DNA of 64,000 nt from assembly GCA_965208605.1 (NCBI GenBank), contig OZ242345.1, positions 620,001 through 684,000 on the forward strand. Reading direction: 5' to 3'. Positions 7,431 to 16,474 of the stretch are shown here, one piece after another. Every line of letters starts with the position of its first letter. Position 1 is the stretch's first letter. Source of the DNA: UBA9659 sp965208605 (lineage in GTDB: Bacteria > Pseudomonadota > Gammaproteobacteria > Pseudomonadales > Azotimanducaceae). The position numbers and the translations under genes are program-made. The notes under the pieces were generated by a model. It was given only the letters and a program-made list of their open reading frames with translations, was not told where the DNA came from and did not search any database.

Positions 7431-7484
7431 CTTCATAGCCATTCTTAATAACTTCCCCTTCATAGCCCTTCTTAATAACCTCCC
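7431..7484. repeat. Tandem repeat, 27 bp x 2
   Basis: Two 27-base units (CTTCATAGCC, then TTCTTAATAACTTCCC with changes) at 7431-7457 and 7458-7484, preceded by a half unit from 7418 that covers the stop codon of the carbamoyltransferase gene. Confidence 0.75.
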
Positions 7485-7601
7485 TTATAAAAGGTAGCCA
7501 CCCAGGGACAAGGTGCTATACCAAAGGTGCTATGCCAAAGGCAAGCAAGAAGAAATATTGATATAATCGCCGCCCTTTTCTATAGCACGACACCAAGACG
7601 C

Positions 7602-8711
7602 ATGACAATCAGCACAGTCGAAGCAATCCTAGAAGACTTTCGTCAGGGGAAGATGGTCTTGATGATGGACGATGAGGGTCGTGAAAACGAAGGCGACCTG
7701 ATGATCGCTGCCGATGTTATCACTGCGGATCACATTACCTTTTATGCCCGGCATGCATGCGGGCTTATTTGTTTCACAGTCACGGAAGAACGTGCCTTAC
7801 AACTCAACCTGCCGTTAATGGTGAAAGATAACGGCTGCCAACACGGCACTAATTTTACTGTATCTATTGAAGCCGCAACCGACATCAGCACGGGCATCTC
7901 AGCAACTGACCGTGCCCATACGGTAAGAACCGCGGTCGCAAAAGATGCACTGCCGAGCGATCTAGTGCAGCCCGGACATATCTTCCCCTTGATTGCCAAA
8001 CGCGGCGGCGTGCTGACCAGAGCCGGGCACACTGAGGCCGGATGTGACCTCGCTCGACTAGCCGGTTACGAACCGGCCGCGGTGATTGTGGAAGTGATGA
8101 ACGAGGACGGTTCCATGGCGAAGCGACCGGAGCTTGAAGTCTTTGCTGAAAAACACCAACTCCGGGTCGGCACCATCGCGGACCTCATTCAATATCGCAA
8201 TCTGCATGACAAGACGATTGAAAGCATTGATACCAAAAGCATTATGACGGCCTCGGGCAAGTTCCAACTGCATACCTACAAGGACAGCATTTCAGACCGT
8301 ATCCACTATGCCCTGGTCAAGGGCGAGCTCAAACCAGAGGAACCCTGCCTGGTAAGGGTGCAGGTCATGCACACGCTCCGGGATCTATTCCAAACTCAAG
8401 CGCCAGACTTTGCTAAAACCTGGTCCTGGCAAGATGCCATGTCCCGCATCGCTGAGGAGGGCCGGGGCGTGTTGGTGCTCGTGGGTCAAGCGCTTAGCCA
8501 CTCAGAAGAACTAGACCAGGTGACGCACTTCCCCGCAATACCGCCGAGCCAACGACACGATGTTGAAGCAGGCGGTTATCGGGTCGTCGGTATAGGTTCA
8601 CAAATACTCAGAGATGTAGGCGTGGGGAAGATGCGGCTACTCAGCTCACCGTCTAAATTTAATGCTATATCTGGATTTCAACTGGAAGTGATAGAGTTTA
8701 TTGAAAAGTAA
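7602..8711 (+). CDS. ribB: 3,4-dihydroxy-2-butanone-4-phosphate synthase with degenerate GTP cyclohydrolase II domain
   Basis: Makes the four-carbon unit of riboflavin from ribulose 5-phosphate. ATG 7602 is chosen because the family begins close to this point (MTISTVEAILEDFRQGKMVL); the frame is open further upstream. The N-terminal domain (about 1-205) has DDEGRENEGD at 23-32, RAGHTEAGCDLARLAG and the RTAVAKD region. The C-terminal domain has the GTP cyclohydrolase II outline but none of the zinc cysteines (CxxGDxxxSxxC), so that activity is absent, as in many gammaproteobacterial RibB proteins. A separate ribA must exist elsewhere. Confidence 0.9.
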   Translation: MTISTVEAILEDFRQGKMVLMMDDEGRENEGDLMIAADVITADHITFYARHACGLICFTVTEERALQLNLPLMVKDNGCQHGTNFTVSIEAATDISTGISATDRAHTVRTAVAKDALPSDLVQPGHIFPLIAKRGGVLTRAGHTEAGCDLARLAGYEPAAVIVEVMNEDGSMAKRPELEVFAEKHQLRVGTIADLIQYRNLHDKTIESIDTKSIMTASGKFQLHTYKDSISDRIHYALVKGELKPEEPCLVRVQVMHTLRDLFQTQAPDFAKTWSWQDAMSRIAEEGRGVLVLVGQALSHSEELDQVTHFPAIPPSQRHDVEAGGYRVVGIGSQILRDVGVGKMRLLSSPSKFNAISGFQLEVIEFIEK

Positions 8712-8753
8712 TTCTGTCTATTGAGTATCACAAAAAACCACCGTAAAAAGACC

Positions 8754-9464
8754 ATGTCCTTAGACCCCGATATCAAGCTTGAAGACGACCCCAGCCCCGC
8801 TGTCTTGATGCTGGCGAATTGGCTGCAGCTCGCGCTCAGCACCTCAAACATCACTGTGCCGACCGGCACCTTTGCCATCATCTCACCCCGAGGCCCAGCC
8901 GTTACTGTCACTATGCGCCCGGATATCATCAGCCTTGAAAGTGCTCTCAGTCCCGAGGCGCGGCTCTGCTTCCATTTGGATTTTAACCATCTCGGGGACC
9001 CGGCACATGGCCCGCTCGTCAATGATGACGATGCCCCCGGCAAGACTATGCTCTCTGGCTTAGCAGATGCCTGGTTGAGGCGGCGAGTTAACCGGCTCCT
9101 CGCCCTGCCCTTCCCCCCCTGGCAAGCCGGTGCCAAACGATTTTGGGCAGCGGCCGCCAGCCTGCCCGATATACCGAAGAGTCTTTGGGTCACCTCTAGC
9201 GATGACACCCAGGCACTCAACCTTGGCGAAAGTGAAAGCGAAGCAGAAGCCAAGCTCAGGGGTACATCTCTGGCACTTGCCCGGTTGTTTGCCGGGCACA
9301 CCCTCCTCTCTCAAGAAAGCTACTTTGGCAGACTCCACTGCCAGGTATCACTTCAACACCTAGCCGGTTTAAGCAACGCCGGGCTGGAATTAAGACTAGG
9401 CCCCTGGGGCAAATGTCGCGAGCAGATGTCGCGGGCCGATGAGCTGCTCAAAGCCGCAGACTAA
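8754..9464 (+). CDS. Conserved-looking hypothetical protein (236 aa)
   Basis: ATG 8754 gives MSLDPDIKLEDDPSPAVLML; an upstream TTG at 8721 in the same frame is less likely. The protein is soluble, with LCFHLDFNHLGD near the middle, a LADAWLRRRVNRLLALPFPP helix, and a C-terminal LHCQVSLQHLAGLSNAGLEL. I recognise no domain. It lies 42 bases after ribB and 44 bases before a glutamine-synthetase-like gene on the same strand, so it may be co-transcribed with one or both; the pairing with the synthetase is the only clue to its role. Confidence 0.6.
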   Translation: MSLDPDIKLEDDPSPAVLMLANWLQLALSTSNITVPTGTFAIISPRGPAVTVTMRPDIISLESALSPEARLCFHLDFNHLGDPAHGPLVNDDDAPGKTMLSGLADAWLRRRVNRLLALPFPPWQAGAKRFWAAAASLPDIPKSLWVTSSDDTQALNLGESESEAEAKLRGTSLALARLFAGHTLLSQESYFGRLHCQVSLQHLAGLSNAGLELRLGPWGKCREQMSRADELLKAAD

Positions 9465-9508
9465 CCACCCCATAAACACGAAACTACAATCACCACAGTA
9501 TAAACAGC

Positions 9509-10945
9509 ATGCCGCAAACAGATGCACAGTTGATTGATGGGCTACCCCTGGCGGAATGGCTGCAGCAACGGGAGCTACACCTCATCAGAACTCACGCCAC
9601 GAGTCTGGACGGACCCGCGGTCGGCAAATATCTCCAGGCGAGTAGTTTTGAGAAGGCAATACCCGCTGGACATGGACTCTCGTATGTTGCCCTGACTGCA
9701 GATCTGACGGGCACCCCGCATCTCAACTTCTGGCATAGTTTTCAGGCATCAAGTCTTGGCGACATACTGCTCAGGCCGGATCTCAGCACACTTGCCATGG
9801 ACGGCAAGGACCCGCACCTCGGTCATTGTATTGGCGACTTCACCATGACGGATGGCAAGGAAATTTCAATTTGCCCCAGGACCCTGCTCCGCAAGGTGAC
9901 AAAAAAAATAGCCACCGCAGGCTACCGGGTCAAAGCGGCTTTTGAATTGGAGTTTTTTCTGTACAACACTTCCTTCTCTGAGGCGCGCCAGAGCGGCTAT
10001 CAAGACCTTAAACCCATCGGTGCCACCACACTACACAACATCTACCTGCTCAAAAATGCCTATCACGCCAAACCTTTTATGGCGCAACTGGCACAACAGT
10101 TGGAGCGACAAGGGATAGCATGGGAAGCCTGGAATGACGAAGGCGGGGCGGGGCAGGTAGAACTTAATTTCCCACCGACTGAGCCAGTCCGGGCAGCCGA
10201 TGTCGTCTCAAGAGCCAAGCAGATCATTTATGAATTAGCTGTAGATATGAACCTGGCGGTGACCTTCATGGCCCAGCCCAGCAGCGACATTGCTAATGGA
10301 CTACACATTCACCATTCCTTAGTGACTCCAAGCGGCGAGGCGGCTTTTTACGATACTGCCCAGAGCGGCCGGTCGGCACTCATGTTGCACTGGATAGCGG
10401 GCATCCTTGCCAGCATGCCGGGGGCGGCATCTTACCTCTGCCCTTCCATTAATTCCTGGCGACGCTTGAAAGAATTTACCGCCGCGCCAGTGACCGTCTC
10501 CTGGGGGGAGGAAAATAAAACCGCGGCGCTGCGGGTTGTCAGCCGCGCCCCAGGCCTGGCCCGCATTGAACATCGTCTTGTCGCCGGGGATGCCAACCCT
10601 TACCTTGCCCTGGCGGTAATCCTGGCGGGCGGCTTGGCGGGTCTCACCCACAAGTTGACACCCCCGAAGGAACTGCCGCCCTTTGGCGGGGAGCCTCCAG
10701 CGGGGGAAGCCCGCTTGCCACGGAGCATCACCCAGGCAGCAAAAGCACTCAGGGAAGACGTCTATCTGGCGGAAATACTCGGCGCGGATGTCGTTGACTA
10801 CTGGTTAAAGACCCGCCGCGCCGAGTGGCTTAGTTTCCATAACAGAAGACATGCACCCGCAGTACCTGGACCGGTGCACCACAAAAAGCATCAGCCAGAG
10901 GCACCCACCCTTTGGGAGCTGGAACGATATTTTGAGTTGATGTAA
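9509..10945 (+). CDS. Glutamine synthetase family protein (gamma-glutamyl-amide ligase type)
   Basis: A 478-residue ATP-dependent ligase of the glutamine synthetase fold. The catalytic part shows FELEFFLY (metal glutamates), GGAGQVELNF, NGLHIHHSL (conserved active-site histidines) and RIEHRLVAGDANPYLALA near the C-terminus. The N-terminal beta-grasp domain is present but unlike GlnA, and the usual regulatory adenylylation tyrosine motif is not evident. This pattern matches the PuuA/IpuC group that glutamylates polyamines or other amines more than housekeeping GlnA. A histone-deacetylase-like (possible acetylpolyamine) hydrolase lies 1.8 kb away, which fits amine metabolism, but the substrate is not proven. 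Confidence 0.8.
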   Translation: MPQTDAQLIDGLPLAEWLQQRELHLIRTHATSLDGPAVGKYLQASSFEKAIPAGHGLSYVALTADLTGTPHLNFWHSFQASSLGDILLRPDLSTLAMDGKDPHLGHCIGDFTMTDGKEISICPRTLLRKVTKKIATAGYRVKAAFELEFFLYNTSFSEARQSGYQDLKPIGATTLHNIYLLKNAYHAKPFMAQLAQQLERQGIAWEAWNDEGGAGQVELNFPPTEPVRAADVVSRAKQIIYELAVDMNLAVTFMAQPSSDIANGLHIHHSLVTPSGEAAFYDTAQSGRSALMLHWIAGILASMPGAASYLCPSINSWRRLKEFTAAPVTVSWGEENKTAALRVVSRAPGLARIEHRLVAGDANPYLALAVILAGGLAGLTHKLTPPKELPPFGGEPPAGEARLPRSITQAAKALREDVYLAEILGADVVDYWLKTRRAEWLSFHNRRHAPAVPGPVHHKKHQPEAPTLWELERYFELM

Positions 10946-10966
10946 CCGACATTGATTAGGGCAGGA

Positions 10967-12637
10967 TCAGGGCAAGACCCGAGCATGGGTGTAATCCGGA
11001 TCAGGACCAAAAATGTTTCTCAGGACCCCGCGCAACTTCGGCGCTTGCAGATAGGCCGAGCCGGTTTCTGCCATAGGCAGGACCGGTACCTCAGCAAGGA
11101 TAATCCGTTGTAACTCGGCAGCAGCAGCGTAACGTTCTTCGGGTACCGATGCTGCCTGTAGTCGGAACAGCCAGGCATCATATTCAGGACTCAGATACCC
11201 GCCTCTGTTGTTGGGGTTCCAGGACGCCAGCAGATCCGCATAGGTGACAATATCGTCAAAATCTGGATACCAACTGCTGATGGCTAAATCAAAATCGCCG
11301 CGCCGCGCCCTATACAGATATTGTTTAAAGCTCTGTTGATCAATCTTGATATTAAGCCCCAGGGTCTGCTGCAACATACCCTGTAGATATTCGGCGGTCT
11401 TCATCCCCGTGGGAGACGCCAGGGTGAGCATAGTCAATACCGATTCTTCATTCGCCGGGCGCTTGACATTCACCAGCGCCATCAGCTGCCGCGCTCGGGG
11501 CAGTCCCCGTTCTGGGTCTCTAGGCGGATATTCCTCCACAAAACTGCGCTGAACACCAGCCAGCCAAGACGGGAAGAAGCTCGTCGCCGGCTTATAGCCC
11601 GGCACGGCTATCACCTGATTAACGAAGCGCTCCGGATCAAAAGCCGCTTGAATTGCCTGGCGTAATGCCCGCTGAGCTGTCGCCCGACCGGCACGCATAT
11701 TGAACCAGATATAAGCCAAGCCACCCGTCTGGAAAGTACGCAAGCGCAGGCCCCGCTGCAGGGCATCGTCAATAGTTTCTCTATCCAGCCTGACGAAGGC
11801 GATCTGCCGATCACGAAACAAATTGAATCTTGCTCGGTTATCAGCAGTCATATAAGCCACCTCAATGCGATTCAAGGTGATGGACTCGGCGTTCCAATAG
11901 TATTCGTTCTTCTCTAAGGTCATGGACGCCTCATGAGTCCAGGCACTGAGCTTGAAGGGACCATTCGCGAGTAGCTGCTGAGGTCCAGCACTGTAGGCCT
12001 GACCCTGGGCTTCATAAAACACCTGTTGGACCGGGAAGAAGGTGCCATGCGTCATCAAAGCCAGACAGTAGCCACAAGGATTCTCCAGGGTTACCACTAA
12101 AGTCTGCTCATCCAGCGCTTGAGCACCCAGGCGCGTCACCGGCAACTTGCCTTGTTGAATCTGCTCAGCGTTTTTAATGGGGCGCATCACGGCAGCGTAG
12201 GGCGAGGCGAGCGCCGGAGCATTGACCTGCTGCCAGGCAAACACAAAGTCATGCGCGGTTACGGCGGTGCCATCGCTCCATCGGGCATTATCCCGGAGTG
12301 TAAACGTAATCTTGTTCGGCGTGACCGACCAGCTTTCCGCCACCCCTGGGGCGAGACGCCCTTGAGGGTCATAGCGGACCAGCCCTTCATTCACATGCCC
12401 CAGAATAAATAGACTCACCTGATCTGTTGCCTGCATGGAATTCAGACTAGGCGGCTCCTGAGTCAAGGCGATACTGATGGATTGCTGTTCATAGTTGACG
12501 GCCTGATTCGCCCAGGCCGGGCTCGCCCAGGCGGGGCTGACCGCATAGAGAAACAGAGAGCAGCGCAACAGAGAGCAGAGAAGCAGAAGCAATCTGCCCG
12601 CTGTTAAGCATGTTAAGGGTGTTAAGATGGCTAGCAT
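10967..12637 (-). CDS. ABC transporter substrate-binding protein, oligopeptide (OppA/SBP_bac_5) type
   Basis: About 556 residues from ATG 12637, chosen because it places a long hydrophobic signal peptide (MLAILTPLTCLTAGRLLLLL) at the start; ATGs further upstream would bury it. After cleavage near AWA the mature protein begins ALTQEPPSLNSMQ and continues with GLVRYDPQGRLAPGVAESW and FTLRDNARWSDGTAVTAHDF, classic for peptide-binding proteins in the periplasm. No permease or ATPase genes are adjacent, so it works with a transporter encoded elsewhere. The signal region has a short in-frame duplication (SPAWASPAWA). It is divergent from the deacetylase gene, with promoters sharing 12638-12715. Confidence 0.85.
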   Translation of the reverse strand: MLAILTPLTCLTAGRLLLLLCSLLRCSLFLYAVSPAWASPAWANQAVNYEQQSISIALTQEPPSLNSMQATDQVSLFILGHVNEGLVRYDPQGRLAPGVAESWSVTPNKITFTLRDNARWSDGTAVTAHDFVFAWQQVNAPALASPYAAVMRPIKNAEQIQQGKLPVTRLGAQALDEQTLVVTLENPCGYCLALMTHGTFFPVQQVFYEAQGQAYSAGPQQLLANGPFKLSAWTHEASMTLEKNEYYWNAESITLNRIEVAYMTADNRARFNLFRDRQIAFVRLDRETIDDALQRGLRLRTFQTGGLAYIWFNMRAGRATAQRALRQAIQAAFDPERFVNQVIAVPGYKPATSFFPSWLAGVQRSFVEEYPPRDPERGLPRARQLMALVNVKRPANEESVLTMLTLASPTGMKTAEYLQGMLQQTLGLNIKIDQQSFKQYLYRARRGDFDLAISSWYPDFDDIVTYADLLASWNPNNRGGYLSPEYDAWLFRLQAASVPEERYAAAAELQRIILAEVPVLPMAETGSAYLQAPKLRGVLRNIFGPDPDYTHARVLP

Positions 12638-12715
12638 CTTGCCAGTATATCCTGCAGGTATAAGAAAGAAGCCAGAAGAGAGCATACTCATGGAAAAAGT
12701 CACCAGAGGCAACTT

Positions 12716-13636
12716 ATGAGCACGGGGCTCTTTACTCATCCGGATTGTGAACACCATGCCATGCCAAGACATCCGGAAAGGCCGGCAAGGCTCAGAGCCG
12801 TGATGCAACGGCTTGCTGAGAGCGGGCTTGAAGACGAGCTGCGAGTAACCCAGGCGACCGAGGTCAGCGATGCAACTATTAGCCTCATACATCCGCACAC
12901 TCATATTGAGTTGATTGCCGCCAGCGAACCCAGGGCCGGCACCGCGCAGATTGATCCTGATACTTATATGAGCCAGGGCAGCCTCAGGGCCGGTCGACTC
13001 GCGGCGGGTGCCTGTGTTGAAGCGACCGAGGCAGTGCTCTCCGGTGCCCTTGATCAGGCATTCTGTGCCGTGCGGCCTCCCGGGCATCATGCTGAGGTCG
13101 CCAGGTCCATGGGATTTTGCCTGTTCAATAACCTTGCCATCGCCGCTGAGGTGGCACTACAAGATGCTCGGATTGAGCGGGTCGCCATTCTTGATTTTGA
13201 TGTCCATCACTGTAACGGCACGGTGGACATCTTCAAAGACCGACCCGAGGTATTGGTGTGCTCAAGTTTTCAAGAGAACTTCTTCCCCTACCGCTATCTG
13301 GATTTTGAGAAGGCGCACATTATTAACACCCCGCTAGCCGCAGGAACGGACGGCACCCTATTCCGGCAGCAGGTGACCCAGGATTGGTTGCCGGCACTAG
13401 AGCGACACCAACCCGACTTTATTTTTATCAGTGCTGGTTTTGATGCCCACAAAGATGATCCCTTGGGGCAACTCTGTTTTGACGACACGGATTTTGACTG
13501 GGCCACCCAACAGATACGGCACATGGCCCAACAACTGGCAGGCGGGCGGCTGGTATCCGCCTTAGAAGGCGGCTACGATTTGGAAGCACTGGCAGGCAGT
13601 GTTGAAACCCATGTCGCCGCGCTCTTAGGTAATTAA
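12716..13636 (+). CDS. Histone deacetylase family hydrolase (class II type)
   Basis: A 306-residue zinc amidohydrolase. RPPGHH at 120-125 supplies the charge-relay histidines, DFDVHHCNGT at 160-169 and GFDAH at 241-245 the zinc ligands, and EGGY at 284-287 the catalytic tyrosine. Bacterial members remove acetyl groups from polyamines, acetylated lysines or small acyl-amides. The nearby gamma-glutamyl-ligase-like gene makes an amine substrate plausible. All key residues are present, so it should be active. Confidence 0.9.
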   Translation: MSTGLFTHPDCEHHAMPRHPERPARLRAVMQRLAESGLEDELRVTQATEVSDATISLIHPHTHIELIAASEPRAGTAQIDPDTYMSQGSLRAGRLAAGACVEATEAVLSGALDQAFCAVRPPGHHAEVARSMGFCLFNNLAIAAEVALQDARIERVAILDFDVHHCNGTVDIFKDRPEVLVCSSFQENFFPYRYLDFEKAHIINTPLAAGTDGTLFRQQVTQDWLPALERHQPDFIFISAGFDAHKDDPLGQLCFDDTDFDWATQQIRHMAQQLAGGRLVSALEGGYDLEALAGSVETHVAALLGN

Positions 13637-13679
13637 CAACGAGATGATCAACAGCGAGATGACCAACAGCGAGATGATT
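13635..13679. repeat. Tandem repeat, 15 bp x 3
   Basis: Units AACAACGAGATGATC, AACAGCGAGATGACC and AACAGCGAGATGATT lie directly after the stop codon of the deacetylase gene and before the MBL hydrolase gene. Confidence 0.8.
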
Positions 13680-13719
13680 AACACACTGCCGTCACTGCTT
13701 CATGCTATGGAGATTCCCC

Positions 13720-14769
13720 ATGCCGAATGAAACGCCAACCCAGCAAATTCCATTCAACCCTGAGCATGATTTTGAATATGCCCAACTGGAAACGGTAAGT
13801 CCGCTTATTCGCCGCATCACGGCACGCAATCCCAGTGGCTTTACCTTCCATGGCACGGGCACCTATGTCATTGGCAAAGGCAGGGTAGCGGTCATTGATC
13901 CGGGACCCATGATTGAGGAACACATTGAAGCCCTCAAGACACAACTCAAGGATGAGACCGTCACCCATCTGCTCATCACGCATACCCACATAGACCACTC
14001 ACCCGCGGCGGCACCGCTCAAAGCCTACTGGCAGGCACCCACCCTGGGCTATGGACCCCATGGCTCCGGGAGAAGTTCCGGGAGAAGTTCCGGAAAAAGT
14101 TCTGGGGGGAATTCTGATAAAAATTCTAGGAAAAGTACCGGGAAAAGTGCGGGAAGAAGTGTTGCGGGAAATCTTGAAACAGGCCTATCCATAGAAGAAG
14201 GCGGTGATCTGGATTTTATGCCCGATATAGTTGTGCGGCACGGCGACCTTATTCATGGAGACGGCTGGACTCTTGAATGTGTCCACACGCCGGGACATAC
14301 CTCCAATCATCTCTGCTTTGCATTACAAGAAGAGCAGGCACTGTTCACCGGTGATCATGTCATGGGCTGGTCCACTAGTGTCATTAGCCCGCCCGATGGA
14401 GACATGACAAGTTATATGGAAAGTCTTGAACTCTTGCTGGAACGCAATGAAGACACCTATTGGCCCACCCATGGTAGTTGTATTAAGGACGTCAAAAATT
14501 ATGTCCGCGCATTTATTGAACATCGGTTAGCGCGGGAAAGACAAATCCTGGCTTGTCTTGACCAGGGCATCAGCCGCATCAGTGATATGGTGCCGGTCAT
14601 CTACAAGGATACCGATCAACGACTCTATGCTGCCGCGGCAAGATCTGTCCTAGCGGCGATCCTCCGACTGATTGATATCGGCAAGGTGGCAGTTAAGACC
14701 GGGAGCCCGGGTCTGGACGCGGATTTTGTTACGCATTTTGTTACGAGAAGGTCTAAAAAGAACTTTTGA
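13720..14769 (+). CDS. MBL-fold metallo-hydrolase (LACTB2-like) with repeat insertion
   Basis: About 349 residues from ATG 13720 (MPNETPTQQIPFNPEHDFEY). The dinuclear zinc motif HTHIDH is at 88-93, HTPGHTSNHLCF supplies the next histidine and GDHVMGW the bridging aspartate. The C-terminal winged-helix region, with FIEHRLARERQIL and an AAAARSVLAAILRL helix, is typical of LACTB2-type hydrolases of RNA or thioesters. Between residues 117 and 148, just after the first zinc motif, an insertion made of GRSSG/GKSSG/DKNSRKS units comes from eight 12-base repeats. It is in a surface-loop position and leaves the catalytic residues intact. Confidence 0.85.
   Translation: MPNETPTQQIPFNPEHDFEYAQLETVSPLIRRITARNPSGFTFHGTGTYVIGKGRVAVIDPGPMIEEHIEALKTQLKDETVTHLLITHTHIDHSPAAAPLKAYWQAPTLGYGPHGSGRSSGRSSGKSSGGNSDKNSRKSTGKSAGRSVAGNLETGLSIEEGGDLDFMPDIVVRHGDLIHGDGWTLECVHTPGHTSNHLCFALQEEQALFTGDHVMGWSTSVISPPDGDMTSYMESLELLLERNEDTYWPTHGSCIKDVKNYVRAFIEHRLARERQILACLDQGISRISDMVPVIYKDTDQRLYAAAARSVLAAILRLIDIGKVAVKTGSPGLDADFVTHFVTRRSKKNF
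14068..14163. repeat. In-gene tandem repeat, 12 bp x 8
   Basis: Eight consecutive 12-base units starting GGGAGAAGTTCC and drifting gradually (GGAAAAAGTTCT, GGGGGGAATTCT and so on). The frame of the MBL gene is kept and a Ser/Gly/Arg/Lys-rich loop is encoded. Confidence 0.85.
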
Positions 14770-14825
14770 TGTGATAAAATCACGCAGAATTGTTAATCAT
14801 ATTCCCGGAGCAATACACACATAGA

Positions 14826-15683
14826 ATGGAAATTACCACAGACATATACCTCGGCGACTGTAAGGAAGAGTTAAAACTAATCCCGAATGATTCTGTTGAC
14901 CTCATTGTCACCTCACCACCTTATGCCGACCAGCGGAAAAATGTATATGGCGGCATTCATCCCCATGAGTATGTTAATTGGTTCCTGCCTATTTCAGAGC
15001 AACTGTTGCGGCTTCTTAAGCCGTCAGGAACTTTTGTTTTGAACATCAAGGAAAAAGCAGTTAATGGAGAACGCAGTACTTATGTGATAGAACTCATTTT
15101 GGAAATGCGTAAACAAGGGTGGCTGTGGACAGAAGAATTTATTTGGCATAAGAAAAATTGCTATCCCGGAAAGTGGCCCAATAGATTCAGAGACGCATGG
15201 GAAAGATTGCTCCAGTTTAATAAACACAAAAAGTTCAATATGTATCAGGAAGAAGTGATGGTACCAATGGGCGATTGGGCAAACACCAGATTAAAAAATC
15301 TTTCTGAAACTGACAAGATGCGGGACATCTCAAAGGTAGGCAGCGGGTTTGGCAAAAACATTTCCCATTGGCTAGATAGAGACAAGGCATACCCCACTAA
15401 CGTTTTACATTTAGCAACCGAATGTAACAATAAAAATCATAGTGCGGCATTTCCTACGGGATTACCTGAATGGTTTATTAAACTATTCACTAAAGAAAAC
15501 GACCTGGTGCTTGACCCCTTTATGGGCTCGGGGACAACCTTGCTTGTCGCTCACCAGATGAAACGAAACTCAATCGGTATTGATATTGTTCCCGAATACT
15601 GTGAAATGGTGAAAAGTCAACTCAACCCAGTAGAAACCTATCTGCTTGAACCAAATAAAAAGTATGCAAAATCTAAACATTAG
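14826..15683 (+). CDS. Site-specific DNA methyltransferase (SPPY, beta class)
   Basis: A 285-residue methyltransferase from ATG 14826 (MEITTDIYLGDCKEELKLIP). Motif IV is TSPPY at 29-33, which most often goes with N4-cytosine methylation, and motif I is DPFMGSGTT at 230-238. It protects host DNA against the restriction enzyme encoded immediately downstream (the genes overlap by 20 bases). AT-rich codon use contrasts with the upstream MBL gene and marks the left edge of an acquired segment. Confidence 0.92.
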   Translation: MEITTDIYLGDCKEELKLIPNDSVDLIVTSPPYADQRKNVYGGIHPHEYVNWFLPISEQLLRLLKPSGTFVLNIKEKAVNGERSTYVIELILEMRKQGWLWTEEFIWHKKNCYPGKWPNRFRDAWERLLQFNKHKKFNMYQEEVMVPMGDWANTRLKNLSETDKMRDISKVGSGFGKNISHWLDRDKAYPTNVLHLATECNNKNHSAAFPTGLPEWFIKLFTKENDLVLDPFMGSGTTLLVAHQMKRNSIGIDIVPEYCEMVKSQLNPVETYLLEPNKKYAKSKH

Positions 15684-16395
15684 TGAGGCAACAGATTATG
15701 TTGAGGAAAACATAGGGAAGTTTCATCAACAGCGCATCCGAGGCATTGAAAAACTGCAACTCATTAAAGTCCTTAAAAGCAAAAATCCATACCTGTTCAA
15801 AGCCAAGAACGTTTTAACTGCCGATGAAATCATAAAAGGGATAGTAGATGCTCATATATCTTCCAACGAAGAAACTATTTTTGGGGACTGGTTGGAAGAA
15901 TTTGCGATTTTTATTAACGAGAAGGTGTATGGCGGTCAAAAGTCTGGAATAAGCGGCATTGATCTTGAATTCAATAACGACAACACGAGATATATTGTAG
16001 CGATTAAATCCGGGCCTAACTGGGGCAACAGCTCACAAATAAAGAAAATGAAAACAGACTTCAAAACCGCAAAGAAAACATTAAGGACCAGCAATTCAAG
16101 ATTACATGTTATCGCAGTGAATGGCTGTTGCTACGGAAAAAACAATGCTCCAGATAAAGGCGACCACTTCAAATACTGTGGGCAACAGTTTTGGGAGTTT
16201 ATTTCTGGAGACTCAGAACTATATACAAAAATAATTATGCCTCTTGGTTATAAAGCCAAAGAAAAGAATGATGCTTTTTCAGAATCCTATGCAAAGATGG
16301 TTAATACATTCACCTATGAATTCACATCTGATTTTTGCAAGCCCAATGGCGAGATTGATTGGGACACACTGGTACGTCTCAACTCTGCAAAATAA
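15664..16395 (+). CDS. PmeII-like type II restriction endonuclease
   Basis: A 243-residue protein from ATG 15664. It contains FGDWLEEFAIFINEKVYGG (71-91), GISGIDLEF (97-103) and VAIKSGPNWGNSSQIKKMK (112-130), then VNGCCYGK and YCGQQFWEFISG. This whole pattern is that of the PmeII restriction endonuclease family as I remember it. The nuclease core would use D100 and K115 of a PD-(D/E)XK fold. The overlap with the methyltransferase gene makes the R-M assignment firm even though the recognition site is unknown. Confidence 0.82.
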   Translation: MQNLNISEATDYVEENIGKFHQQRIRGIEKLQLIKVLKSKNPYLFKAKNVLTADEIIKGIVDAHISSNEETIFGDWLEEFAIFINEKVYGGQKSGISGIDLEFNNDNTRYIVAIKSGPNWGNSSQIKKMKTDFKTAKKTLRTSNSRLHVIAVNGCCYGKNNAPDKGDHFKYCGQQFWEFISGDSELYTKIIMPLGYKAKEKNDAFSESYAKMVNTFTYEFTSDFCKPNGEIDWDTLVRLNSAK

Positions 16396-16474
16396 AATCC
16401 ACATGGTCCACAATCAGATTGGGTTAGCTTTATTCTGATGGATTAATCTAATAGCAATACTGCATAATTACCGC

